Source: JAEXOD01 sp937930275
GTDB taxonomy: Bacteria; Bacteroidota; Ignavibacteria; Ignavibacteriales; Melioribacteraceae
Assembly: GCA_036733965.1 (NCBI GenBank)
Contig: DAIMZL010000002.1
Location: forward strand, 1-64,000
Length of the DNA: 64,000 nt
Reading direction: 5' to 3'
Each line of letters opens with the position of its first letter. Position 1 is the first letter of the stretch. The notes under the pieces are model-generated. The model worked only from the letters and a program-made list of their open reading frames with translations, was not told the origin of the DNA and made no database searches. Below, piece after piece: positions 1-8,614 of this stretch. A program made the position numbers and the translations under genes.

Positions 1-4
1 AGTA

Positions 5-1207
5 TTAGTCCATTAAAAGAACTTCTTCAATTCTTTCCATAGCCCAATCAATTTCTTCTTTTTTAATTACTAAAGGCGGAGCAAAACGTATCACGTTATC
101 ATGAGTTTCTTTACATAAAACGCCACGATTCATTAAAGCTTCGCAAAAACGGCGCGCACCTTTAGCTTCCGGTTTTAGCTCAACACCAATAAATAAGCCT
201 TTACCTCTAATTTCTTTAACATGTTTAGAAGCAACTGATTTCAACTTATCTCTAAAATAATTACCCATTTCAAATGAATTTTCTACTAACTTCTCTTCAA
301 CCAAAACTTTTATTGCTTTACGGGCAACAGCTGCACCTAACGGATTTCCACCGAAAGTTGAACCATGATCACCGGGATTAAATACGCCAAGTACTTCACT
401 TATTGAAAGAACGGCAGATACGGGATAACAACCACCCGATAATGCTTTTCCAATAATTACTACATCAGGTGTAATTCCTTCATACATAAAAGCAAAAAGT
501 TTACCGCTTCTTCCTAATCCGCTTTGTATTTCGTCAGCAATAAATAACACATTGTTTTTCTTGCAAATATCGTAAGCAGCTTTTAAATATCCATCCGGAG
601 GAACAACAACACCACCTTCTCCTTGAATAGGTTCGACTATAAACGCAGCCGTATTTTTTGTAATATTTGCTTCTAAATCGGCAGCATTACCATACTCAAC
701 CACCTTAAATCCCGGAGTAAAAGGACCGAAACCGTCTTTATACTGTTCTTCAGTCGAAAAGCTAACAATAGAAATTGTTCTACCCGCGAAATTATTACGA
801 CATACAATAATTTCTGCTTTTCCTTCTTCAACACCTTTAACTTTATAAGCCCACTTACGAGCAGCTTTTAAAGCTGTTTCAACAGCTTCTGCACCGCTAT
901 TCATAGGCAAAACCATTGGATAACCGGTTAATTCAGATAATTCCTTATAAAAAAACGGAAGCTGGCTATTTCTAAATGCTCTGGAAGTTAGAGTAATTTT
1001 TTCAGCTTGTTCTTTTAAAGTTTTTACAATGCGCGGATGGCAATGACCTTGGTTAACCGCAGAATAGGCAGCCAAGCAGTCCAAATACTTGTTACCTTCA
1101 ATATCATAAACCCACACACCTTCTCCTCTATCGATAACTACATCGAGCGGATGATAATTGTGAGCTCCGAACTTTTCTTCAAGTTCAATAAAATCTTTTG
1201 TCAGCAT
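5..1207 (-). CDS. rocD: ornithine aminotransferase
   Basis: This is a PLP-dependent class III aminotransferase that converts L-ornithine plus 2-oxoglutarate to glutamate semialdehyde plus glutamate in the cytoplasm, linking arginine breakdown to proline and glutamate. At 400 aa it is the normal family length and appears complete. Visible marks are the N-terminal GVWVYDIEGNKYLDCLAAYSA block, the cofactor loop NSGAEAVETA, the ADEIQSGLGR motif, and the IIGKALSGG motif whose Lys (about residue 254) should bind PLP. The STFGGNPLGAAVA block is also typical. It is transcribed toward the left edge, with only a weak GAGA upstream of the ATG. A 150-bp divergent spacer separates it from yjbQ. Acetylornithine aminotransferase is the main alternative; the N-terminal block favours ornithine aminotransferase. 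Confidence 0.9.
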   Translation of the reverse strand: MLTKDFIELEEKFGAHNYHPLDVVIDRGEGVWVYDIEGNKYLDCLAAYSAVNQGHCHPRIVKTLKEQAEKITLTSRAFRNSQLPFFYKELSELTGYPMVLPMNSGAEAVETALKAARKWAYKVKGVEEGKAEIIVCRNNFAGRTISIVSFSTEEQYKDGFGPFTPGFKVVEYGNAADLEANITKNTAAFIVEPIQGEGGVVVPPDGYLKAAYDICKKNNVLFIADEIQSGLGRSGKLFAFMYEGITPDVVIIGKALSGGCYPVSAVLSISEVLGVFNPGDHGSTFGGNPLGAAVARKAIKVLVEEKLVENSFEMGNYFRDKLKSVASKHVKEIRGKGLFIGVELKPEAKGARRFCEALMNRGVLCKETHDNVIRFAPPLVIKKEEIDWAMERIEEVLLMD

Positions 1208-1357
1208 ATGTTATTCTCATATTGTTAAAAAAATATGTACTTTAAGTTAATAAATTATTAAATAATAGTCGAGAAAAAAATAAATATATTTTTAATTATC
1301 TTGCCCGTTTTATAAATATAATTTAAATTGCATTTTGTTTAAATTTTAATAACCAAA

Positions 1358-1777
1358 ATGAAAATAAAAACCGTAAAAATTAAAGTTAAAACTAACGGAG
1401 CAAACGATATTATTGATATTACCGAAAAAATAAATGACCTTGTAAAAGAGGAGCATTTTGCAGAAGGTAATGTATTATTATTTGTTCCAGGTGCTACTGC
1501 GGGCATTTCTACAATTGAGTTTGAACCCGGTTTAATTAAAGATTATCCGGATTTTATGGATAGGATAATACCCAAAACAGGAGTTTATCAACATAACGAA
1601 ACATGGAATGACGGCAACGGATACGCTCATGTTCGTGCTACGCTTCAAGGTGCATCTTTAACAGTTCCGTTTATAAATTCTAACTTAATATTAGGAACTT
1701 GGCAACAACTAATTCTTTTAGAATTTGATAATAGACCAAGAAACAGAGAAATTATTGTACAAATTACAGGAATATAA
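1358..1777 (+). CDS. yjbQ: YjbQ/UPF0047 family protein
   Basis: This is a 139-aa protein of the YjbQ (UPF0047) family, small cytoplasmic proteins some members of which have weak secondary thiamine-phosphate synthase activity. The physiological role is poorly known. Family marks seen are VLLFVPGATAGISTIEFEPGL near residues 40-62, the HNETWNDGNGYAHVRATLQG block containing the conserved histidines, and the C-terminal LGTWQQLILLEFDNRPR stretch ending in an IVQITG strand. Length is typical. No clear Shine-Dalgarno sequence precedes the ATG. The stop lies one base before the next ATG, so it probably forms an operon with the S1/P1-type nuclease and POT transporter, a pairing with no obvious functional logic. 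Confidence 0.88.
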   Translation: MKIKTVKIKVKTNGANDIIDITEKINDLVKEEHFAEGNVLLFVPGATAGISTIEFEPGLIKDYPDFMDRIIPKTGVYQHNETWNDGNGYAHVRATLQGASLTVPFINSNLILGTWQQLILLEFDNRPRNREIIVQITGI

Positions 1778-1778
1778 A

Positions 1779-2627
1779 ATGAACAAAAACATAACTCAAC
1801 AATTCAAATTCACCTTCATTTTGTTTGCTTTTTCAATATCAATTTTCGGGTGGGGAAAAACCGGACACATTAACATTACTAAGCATGCATTTAAATTATT
1901 GCAGCAAAATATGAATGTAACTCAAATTTATGCAGATTCTATTGTAAATAAATCAAATGACCCTGATATTAGAGTTAGAACAATAAAAGAACAAGCTCCC
2001 TGGCATTATATTGATATCGACTATTACAAAGAGTTTAATAATTTAGAAATGATTTATTGTTACGATAGCTTGGTTTCTCGTTATGGTGAAAACGAAGTAA
2101 AAAAACAAGGAACACTGCCTTGGGTTATTGAAAGAAATTATAATAAATTAATTGAGGCGTTTAGGAATAAACACTTAACCGAAATATTATTCTATTCTGC
2201 CGAAGTTGCACACTTTGTTGCAGATGCTCATATGCCTTTGCACGCAACAATTAATTACGATGGGCAGCTTACTAATCAAAAAGGAATACATAGCAGATAC
2301 GAATCAAAACTTGTCGGAAAGTATTTGAACGAAATTTGCAAAGGTTTTTATATTCAACCTTTAGATACAATCAATAACCCGCTTTTAACCGCATTTGATA
2401 TACTTGATAATAGTTTTTCTTTTATAAACATTATTTTGGATTCTGATAAAAAAGCTTCAGAATTAGCCCACTCAAGCGAAACAGATATGTATTACGGATT
2501 ACTTTGGAAACAAACTGATTATATTACTTATATTCAGATGAATAATGCCGCAAAATTTGTCGCATCTTATATTTATTCGGCTTGGTTCAAAGCAGGTATG
2601 CCCAAAATAGAAAAATATATTAATTGA
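1779..2627 (+). CDS. exported S1/P1-type nuclease or zinc phospholipase C-like protein
   Basis: This is a predicted secreted or periplasmic zinc hydrolase of the S1/P1 nuclease and phospholipase C superfamily (about 282 aa). The ATG at 1779 is chosen because it directly follows the yjbQ stop and opens a signal peptide (FILFAFSISIFG). After cleavage the mature chain begins at or near Trp in WGKTGH, as expected for a family in which the N-terminal Trp helps bind zinc. Other probable zinc-site motifs are PWHYIDID and HFVADAHMPLH. An in-frame upstream ATG at 1725 lies inside yjbQ and is rejected. Substrate (single-stranded nucleic acid or phospholipid) cannot be told from sequence. It is followed 26 bp later by the transporter. 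Confidence 0.8.
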   Translation: MNKNITQQFKFTFILFAFSISIFGWGKTGHINITKHAFKLLQQNMNVTQIYADSIVNKSNDPDIRVRTIKEQAPWHYIDIDYYKEFNNLEMIYCYDSLVSRYGENEVKKQGTLPWVIERNYNKLIEAFRNKHLTEILFYSAEVAHFVADAHMPLHATINYDGQLTNQKGIHSRYESKLVGKYLNEICKGFYIQPLDTINNPLLTAFDILDNSFSFINIILDSDKKASELAHSSETDMYYGLLWKQTDYITYIQMNNAAKFVASYIYSAWFKAGMPKIEKYIN

Positions 2628-2653
2628 TATTTTATTAATAATGTAAGGTAATT

Positions 2654-4000
2654 ATGACTGACCAAAACAGAACACAAAACCAATTAACTTGGAAATTTCC
2701 AAAAGAGTTTTGGCTTGCCAATGCAATGGAATTATTGGAAAGAGCCGCATATTACGGATTTTTTATTGTACTAACTTTATATTTAACAGACGTTGTAAAA
2801 TTCAATGACAAAGAAACCGGTATAATAGCCGGAATTTTTTATGCAATTTTATATTTTCTCCCTCCGTTTGTCGGTGCTATTTCAGACAAAATTGGATTTA
2901 AAAGAGGATTAATTATTGCATTTGGATTACTTACTATTGGGTATTTTTTATTAGGAGTTTTTTTAACAAAAACAGCTGTTATCTTCGAACTGTTAATTGT
3001 GTTAATCGGAGGAAGTTTTATTAAGCCGCTTATTACAGGTACTGTTGCAAAAACTACTAACGAAGCAAATAGAGCAAGAGGTTACTCGGTATTTTATTGG
3101 ATTGTAAATATCGGTTCTTTTAGCGGTAAAACTTTTGTTCCGTTTATACGTCAAGGCATAGGACTTGAATATGTTAACTTCTTTTCTTCTGCAATGGCAT
3201 TTTTTGCATTATTGTGCGCTATGTTTTTATTTAAAGAAACAACTGTTGATTCCAAAAATACAAAAAGTCTAAAAGATGTTTTCAGATCGTTAATTAAAAT
3301 TTTTAGCACACCAAGATTAATAATTCTAACTTTAATTGTAACCGGTTTTTGGATAATTCAAAATCAGCTATATGCAACCATGCCAAAATATGTAATCCGT
3401 TTGTTGGGTGAAAATGCAAAACCCGAATGGCTTGCTAATGTAAATCCTTTGGTGGTTGTTATTTTAGTAGTCTTAATTACTCATTTGATGAAAAAAAAAT
3501 TAGCCGTAACCAGTATGTTAATCGGTATGATACTTATGCCTTTTTCTGCATTAGCAATGTCGCTTAGTCACGGAATGGAAAGTTTTTTTGGCACATCTAT
3601 AAATATTTTTGGTATTTTGCAAGCTCATCCTCTTACCGTAATGATGATTATTGGTATTGCAATACAAGGACTTGCAGAATGTTTTATTTCACCAAGATTT
3701 TTGGAATATTTTTCTTTACAAGCACCCAAAGGAGAAGAAGGACTGTTTTTAGGTTTTAGTCATTTGCATTCGTTTTTTTCTGCTTTAACAGGTTTTATTC
3801 TATCAGGATTTTTATTAGACAAATATTGTCCGGATCCGAGTACCCTTCCGGTAGGTATTTCAGAAGCAGCTAAAGCCCAGTATTATGCAAATGCGCATTA
3901 TATCTGGTATTACTTTTTTGCTATCGGTTTAGTGGCTGCAATAGCCCTTTTTATTTTTTGGGTTGTGACAAATAAAATAGACGCAAAAAAGGCACAGTAG
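2654..4000 (+). CDS. POT/PTR-family MFS peptide transporter
   Basis: This is a 448-aa inner-membrane transporter of the major facilitator superfamily with about 12 hydrophobic helices. The N-terminal helix carries MELLERAAYYG, matching the ExxER-xxYYG signature of proton-coupled oligopeptide transporters (POT/PTR2). A typical loop 2-3 segment, GAISDKIGFKRG, follows. The family imports di- and tripeptides with protons; the exact substrate here is inferred only. AAGG lies upstream of the ATG at suitable spacing. It is the last gene of the yjbQ / nuclease / transporter set. Its stop codon abuts the stop of the convergent amidase gene with no base between, so no separate terminator space exists. 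Confidence 0.82.
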   Translation: MTDQNRTQNQLTWKFPKEFWLANAMELLERAAYYGFFIVLTLYLTDVVKFNDKETGIIAGIFYAILYFLPPFVGAISDKIGFKRGLIIAFGLLTIGYFLLGVFLTKTAVIFELLIVLIGGSFIKPLITGTVAKTTNEANRARGYSVFYWIVNIGSFSGKTFVPFIRQGIGLEYVNFFSSAMAFFALLCAMFLFKETTVDSKNTKSLKDVFRSLIKIFSTPRLIILTLIVTGFWIIQNQLYATMPKYVIRLLGENAKPEWLANVNPLVVVILVVLITHLMKKKLAVTSMLIGMILMPFSALAMSLSHGMESFFGTSINIFGILQAHPLTVMMIIGIAIQGLAECFISPRFLEYFSLQAPKGEEGLFLGFSHLHSFFSALTGFILSGFLLDKYCPDPSTLPVGISEAAKAQYYANAHYIWYYFFAIGLVAAIALFIFWVVTNKIDAKKAQ

Positions 4001-5086
4001 TTATTTATATTTAATCTTTTGAATAAATGGTAGAGAGTGATTGTTGTTTTTATTAGCGGCAATCACCTTTACTTCGTATTCGCCTTTCTTTAGGTTTTCG
4101 ATGTCAATTGTAACGTTACCCGATTTTTTGTCGTAAACAAAGTCTATTTCACTCGAGTCAAAAAAAACTTGAATACTTTTGGGGTTAATTCCTTTTTTAT
4201 CAAATAAGTTAAATACAAGTTTAGCATGTGAGTCTTTAATAATGCTTTTGTCCTTTACAAATGTAATACTTGGTATGCCGGCTGTAAAATATCTACCGAT
4301 TCCCCTAAATATTCCCCAAGCTTGAATTGCGTTAAATTCTTCAATATTTAATCTTCTTTGTTCTGTAGGATTTGAGAAAAACGAACATTCAACTAATACT
4401 GCCGGTATTTCGGTTCTACGCAACACCGAAAAACCTTCTTTAGGGTATATGTTATAGTCAGAATATGTACCGTCAAAAGATCCTAATCCGTTTGAGTTAT
4501 CCATCACATAAGCTAAATCGCGCTGTATGTAACGCGCAAGATCTCTATTGCACGGATTATATTCATAGTCATCTTCGGTAGCATGGTAATACGTTGAAGT
4601 AAAATTTGTCCAAGTATCATCTGCATTACCCGGAGCATTATGATGAATACTTATAAAAAAATCTGCACCGCTTTTATTTGCTAATTCACTTCTATATTTC
4701 AAATCAACGGTACTATCTTCGGTTCTTGAAATAAATACGTTACAACCTGCTTTTTCCAAATAGTTTTTCAGGTTTAATGCCACTCTTAAATTAACATCTG
4801 CTTCAATAACGCTCCCGTCTTTGCTTTTTCCGTGCCTATCTTTACCTCCGTGTCCTGGATCAATAAAGAATTTAATTCCGCTTAACACATTGCTAAATGA
4901 TTTTATTTTCTCTTCTCTTTTTGATTCATCTTTCCAATCCGGAGGAATTTCATATTTAGTACATTCGCACGGTTTCTCTATAAGTACTTCTTTTACAACT
5001 TCAACTTTTTCTTTTACAATTTCTTTTTGTGGAGCACATGCATATAAAAACCCTAAACCAAGCACCATCAGAATATATTTTTTCAT
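4001..5086 (-). CDS. N-acetylmuramoyl-L-alanine amidase, lipoprotein
   Basis: This is a peptidoglycan amidase of the Amidase_3 (AmiC-like) family, which cleaves between MurNAc and the stem peptide. The N-terminus has a lipoprotein signal ending in LYAC, so it is probably membrane-anchored. The catalytic domain runs from about residue 72 with FFIDPGHGGKD (zinc His and nearby Asp), IEADVNLRVALNL (Glu), FISIHHNA (His) and VLVECSFFSN (catalytic Glu). A C-terminal beta-rich tail of about 85 residues follows. Two ATGs are adjacent at 5089 and 5086; AGAGG upstream sits 2 nt from the first and 5 nt from the second, favouring 5086. The upstream helicase stop (5089-5091) overlaps this start region, indicating translational coupling. 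Confidence 0.9.
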   Translation of the reverse strand: MKKYILMVLGLGFLYACAPQKEIVKEKVEVVKEVLIEKPCECTKYEIPPDWKDESKREEKIKSFSNVLSGIKFFIDPGHGGKDRHGKSKDGSVIEADVNLRVALNLKNYLEKAGCNVFISRTEDSTVDLKYRSELANKSGADFFISIHHNAPGNADDTWTNFTSTYYHATEDDYEYNPCNRDLARYIQRDLAYVMDNSNGLGSFDGTYSDYNIYPKEGFSVLRRTEIPAVLVECSFFSNPTEQRRLNIEEFNAIQAWGIFRGIGRYFTAGIPSITFVKDKSIIKDSHAKLVFNLFDKKGINPKSIQVFFDSSEIDFVYDKKSGNVTIDIENLKKGEYEVKVIAANKNNNHSLPFIQKIKYK

Positions 5087-5088
5087 CA

Positions 5089-8000
5089 TTACCTCTTATT
5101 TAGTATAGATTCCTTACATATATTATTATACATACATAAAACACAATTTTTAGTATTACTAATATAGTGATTTCCCCTTATATTATTTATTATCTGTTTT
5201 AATTCTTCAACAAGACCCTCTATCTCCTTTCGTTCTACCTTTATGTAGTGTAAATAATCAGGTATAGCTAAAAAAAGTAGCTTTATATATATATCTTTTT
5301 CCCAACCAAAATATGAACCTGCCAAATAAGCATAAAATTTTAACTGAGGAGTATAATATTCAATTTTACTATCAATATTTTGCAAATTAACATTGTTAGT
5401 TTTATAATCGACAATAATTATTTTATCATCTTTAACTATTAACCTATCTATAATTCCAGTAAAATAGTAATTTTCTACTATTTTATTAATCTCAAATTCA
5501 TTATAAAATTTAGCATAATCATTAATCTCGGAATACTGTGCGGATTTTAAAAACGGAATTAACAATAATTTAACTTTATCAATAATGCGTTCAGAATCAG
5601 TATAAGATAACAAGAGTTTAGACACTTTTCGTCTTATTATTTCTTCAACACAATTTATATTAACTTTTTCCGCAAGTATTTCGTGACATACAACACCAAC
5701 CCTCAATGCATCATTATTTATCTCAATTTCATCTTCCTTTGAAAAATCATCATATTCATATTTTTGGTTTAATAATTTAATTAGTTTTTGATACGAATAC
5801 TCGTATGTTAAATTATAATAAATAGGACAAAACTTATATGCCAAATATTTTGATGCCGTAAAAAGTTCATATTTAGGAGTATCAGATATTTCTTGCAATA
5901 AAAATTCTTTATCTGATGTTATAATATTTTTTTCAGAATTTTCCAAATAGTTTTCAATATCAATATCTATACTCTTTGTAATATTTATGTCAAAATTTAA
6001 TTGCTTTTTTGTTTGTTCAATTCCGTCTATTAAAAAATCCAATTCCCCTTCCACAGATATTCTATCTTCATTTAAATTTGGATTTAATCCTTTAATTATA
6101 TAGGAAAAAAAAGAATTGGAAAAGTTCAGTTTACTATCAATTTTGCAAGAAATAATGAGGTTATTAATTGCTCTTGTAACAGCAACATAAAATACTCTTT
6201 TATGTTCAGCCGTTTCTTTTTTTATTATACTCCTTTCACCTAACAAAGACCAAACAGGAGTTATATATTCATCACCAAAATCGTTTAACTTTGGAGTTTT
6301 AGCAATAAAACCAAATTCTTTATCAAATTTAACATCCTTAGCTTTTAAAGTTGAGTATTTTAATTTTGCGGATGTATTATATAATATAACTGTATCAAAT
6401 TCCAAACCTTTAGATTTGTGTATTGTCATAATTTTAACAGCCGGATAACTACTATTTACTTGAGCTTGGTTTTCTTTATCAAATGACTCAATATATTCAT
6501 CCAATTGCCTCAAAAAATCATAATATGAAAAGAAAGACCTTTCAAATGCATGCAGCACTATTTGTATAAATTTTTCAAGATTTGCAATTTCTTGCTGCCA
6601 TGATTTTCTACTTGCTATTACCCCCCAATAACCGGATTCGGTTAAGAATAATCTTAGAATATCGTCGGGTTCGTTAAATTCAAATAATTTTACGCATTTA
6701 TCAATTAAAGAAACTGAATTACTTATCGAATTATCAATTTTAACATAGTTTTTTAACTTTTCGTAAAAAGTTTTACCTTCTTCTAACGAAATTAAAGTTA
6801 ATTGGGTATCCGATAAATTAATAAACGGTGAACGAAGTAAGGCAACTAATGATAAATCGCTATTAGTATTGTTAATAAAGTTTAGAAAATGAAATAAATC
6901 GGAACTCATTTGATTTTGATAAAAACCCATTCCCCCAATTACCGAATAATTTATCTTGAATTTTGTAAATGACTTTTCCAGCTCTTCAAAATCCCCTTTT
7001 TCACGACATAAAACTGCAACATCATTAAAATTATTTATTTGTTTTTTAATTAACATTTCAATAATTTTTTTGGAAACAAGCTCAGCCTCAGAACCTTCTT
7101 TTTCCGAAAGTAAAAAATTAATATTCCCAAACCCACTTTCCGAAGGATTACGTGCACATATTAAGGAAGAGTATTCAACTTCATTAAAGATTGTATTGTT
7201 TTCGGTCATAATTTTTGAAAACAACTTATTTGTAAATAATGCAATTTTGGGAGAAACCCTAAAACTGTGGGTTAATTCTAAATTGCCGTCTTTATCCTTT
7301 TCTTTTATTAATCTTTTAGTTGTATCAAAAATCTCTAAATCTGCATTTCTAAAAAAATAAATACTTTGTTTTTCATCACCTACAACAAATAGATTATTAA
7401 CTTGAAGATGTTTTAATATCGGCATAAAAATATTGTATTGTGTATCGTTAGTATCCTGATATTCGTCAATCATTATATATTTATACCGCTCAGCAAGAAT
7501 TTCAACCACTTCCAAGTTTTTTACAATTTCGGTTGTTTTAAGTAAAAGGTCTTCAAAATCTAAGTAGTTATTTGTTTCTTTTTTTCTATCATATATTTTG
7601 ATTACTTCATCAAAAAAAGCCAATAGATGTTTTGTGAAAACAATATAATTTAATTCATCATTTATGTCACCCAGTTCACCTTTAATTTTTTTCCATAAGT
7701 CAAAACTTTCAATATCCTCTATTATTGATTCATAACCGTCACGTTTTTTTAGATATTCACGTTTTTTTATTGTATCTTGACCGGTAAATATTAACTGTTG
7801 AATTTTCTTTAATATTTCTAACTTATGTCTAAAATTATCGCTGGTTCTAAAACTGCTTAATATTTCTTCAACTTGATCAATAATCATTGTATCTTTTAAT
7901 TGACCGGCAGCAACCTCATTTATCAGTTTAATTTTTTCAAGAATTTCAACTAATAATTTTCCGTATAACAAGTTAAATTTTATTTCGGAATTTTTTTCTA

Positions 8001-8610
8001 TTAAATATAATAACTCATCATTGGTTTTTTCATTCCAATTATGGTAGTATTCCTCAATTTTAGCACGTTTATCAATAAGACTTAAAACTACTGAGTATAG
8101 TTTTTCTTTTGAACCGACTAAACGCACTAAATACTTTATTGATTTTGCAATTTCTTCTGAGTCCTTGCTTATTAATTTAAATGCTGCTTCGTAACTTAAG
8201 CGTATTAACTCTTTAGACATTATCTCATCAATAGGAACAAAATTAGCATCAATTTTAGCTTCTGTCGAAAATTCTTTTAGTAGTTGAATGCAAAAAGAAT
8301 GAATGGTTGATATGTTTGCAGAAACAAGATCGCGCCTATAGCTTTGTAGCAAAAACACTTTTTCTTTGTTTTCTTCTTCTTTAATTCTCCTATCTATTTC
8401 TTCGGCAATATCTTTATATAACTTTGCTGCTGCTTTTTCGGTAAAAGTAATTGCAACAATATTATTTAATGAAACACCTTCTTGCAGAAGAATATTAACA
8501 AACCTATTTTTTAACACAAAAGTTTTACCGGAACCGGCATTGGCAGTTAAACTAATATGCCTTTCAATATTCAATGCACTTTTTTGTTGTTTTGTAAGAT
8601 TAAACCCCAT
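5089..8610 (-). CDS. AddA/RecB-like UvrD helicase with PD-(D/E)XK nuclease and Fe-S staple
   Basis: This is a 1173-aa UvrD-superfamily helicase-nuclease of the AddA/RecB type, expected to resect double-strand breaks. Helicase motifs are present: Q motif LTKQQKSAL, Walker A ANAGSGKTFVLKNRF, motif II MIDEYQDTN, motif III VGDEKQSIYFFRNA, motif V IMTIHKSKGLEFD and motif VI RVFYVAVTRA. The C-terminal nuclease shows GIIDRL and VDYKTNN. Cysteines at about 928, 1156, 1159 and 1165 form C-x227-C-x2-C-x5-C around the nuclease, the iron-sulfur staple pattern best known in AddB and Cas4. No AddB partner gene is adjacent. AAGGTGA precedes the ATG. It lies 4 bp after the kinase gene and overlaps the amidase gene start. 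Confidence 0.88.
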   Translation of the reverse strand: MGFNLTKQQKSALNIERHISLTANAGSGKTFVLKNRFVNILLQEGVSLNNIVAITFTEKAAAKLYKDIAEEIDRRIKEEENKEKVFLLQSYRRDLVSANISTIHSFCIQLLKEFSTEAKIDANFVPIDEIMSKELIRLSYEAAFKLISKDSEEIAKSIKYLVRLVGSKEKLYSVVLSLIDKRAKIEEYYHNWNEKTNDELLYLIEKNSEIKFNLLYGKLLVEILEKIKLINEVAAGQLKDTMIIDQVEEILSSFRTSDNFRHKLEILKKIQQLIFTGQDTIKKREYLKKRDGYESIIEDIESFDLWKKIKGELGDINDELNYIVFTKHLLAFFDEVIKIYDRKKETNNYLDFEDLLLKTTEIVKNLEVVEILAERYKYIMIDEYQDTNDTQYNIFMPILKHLQVNNLFVVGDEKQSIYFFRNADLEIFDTTKRLIKEKDKDGNLELTHSFRVSPKIALFTNKLFSKIMTENNTIFNEVEYSSLICARNPSESGFGNINFLLSEKEGSEAELVSKKIIEMLIKKQINNFNDVAVLCREKGDFEELEKSFTKFKINYSVIGGMGFYQNQMSSDLFHFLNFINNTNSDLSLVALLRSPFINLSDTQLTLISLEEGKTFYEKLKNYVKIDNSISNSVSLIDKCVKLFEFNEPDDILRLFLTESGYWGVIASRKSWQQEIANLEKFIQIVLHAFERSFFSYYDFLRQLDEYIESFDKENQAQVNSSYPAVKIMTIHKSKGLEFDTVILYNTSAKLKYSTLKAKDVKFDKEFGFIAKTPKLNDFGDEYITPVWSLLGERSIIKKETAEHKRVFYVAVTRAINNLIISCKIDSKLNFSNSFFSYIIKGLNPNLNEDRISVEGELDFLIDGIEQTKKQLNFDINITKSIDIDIENYLENSEKNIITSDKEFLLQEISDTPKYELFTASKYLAYKFCPIYYNLTYEYSYQKLIKLLNQKYEYDDFSKEDEIEINNDALRVGVVCHEILAEKVNINCVEEIIRRKVSKLLLSYTDSERIIDKVKLLLIPFLKSAQYSEINDYAKFYNEFEINKIVENYYFTGIIDRLIVKDDKIIIVDYKTNNVNLQNIDSKIEYYTPQLKFYAYLAGSYFGWEKDIYIKLLFLAIPDYLHYIKVERKEIEGLVEELKQIINNIRGNHYISNTKNCVLCMYNNICKESILNKR

Positions 8611-8614
8611 AGCT

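Noticed and set aside
1725..1778. Upstream start for the S1/P1 nuclease gene
   Set aside because: Lies inside yjbQ and places 18 charged residues ahead of a clear signal peptide; ATG 1779 follows the yjbQ stop directly.
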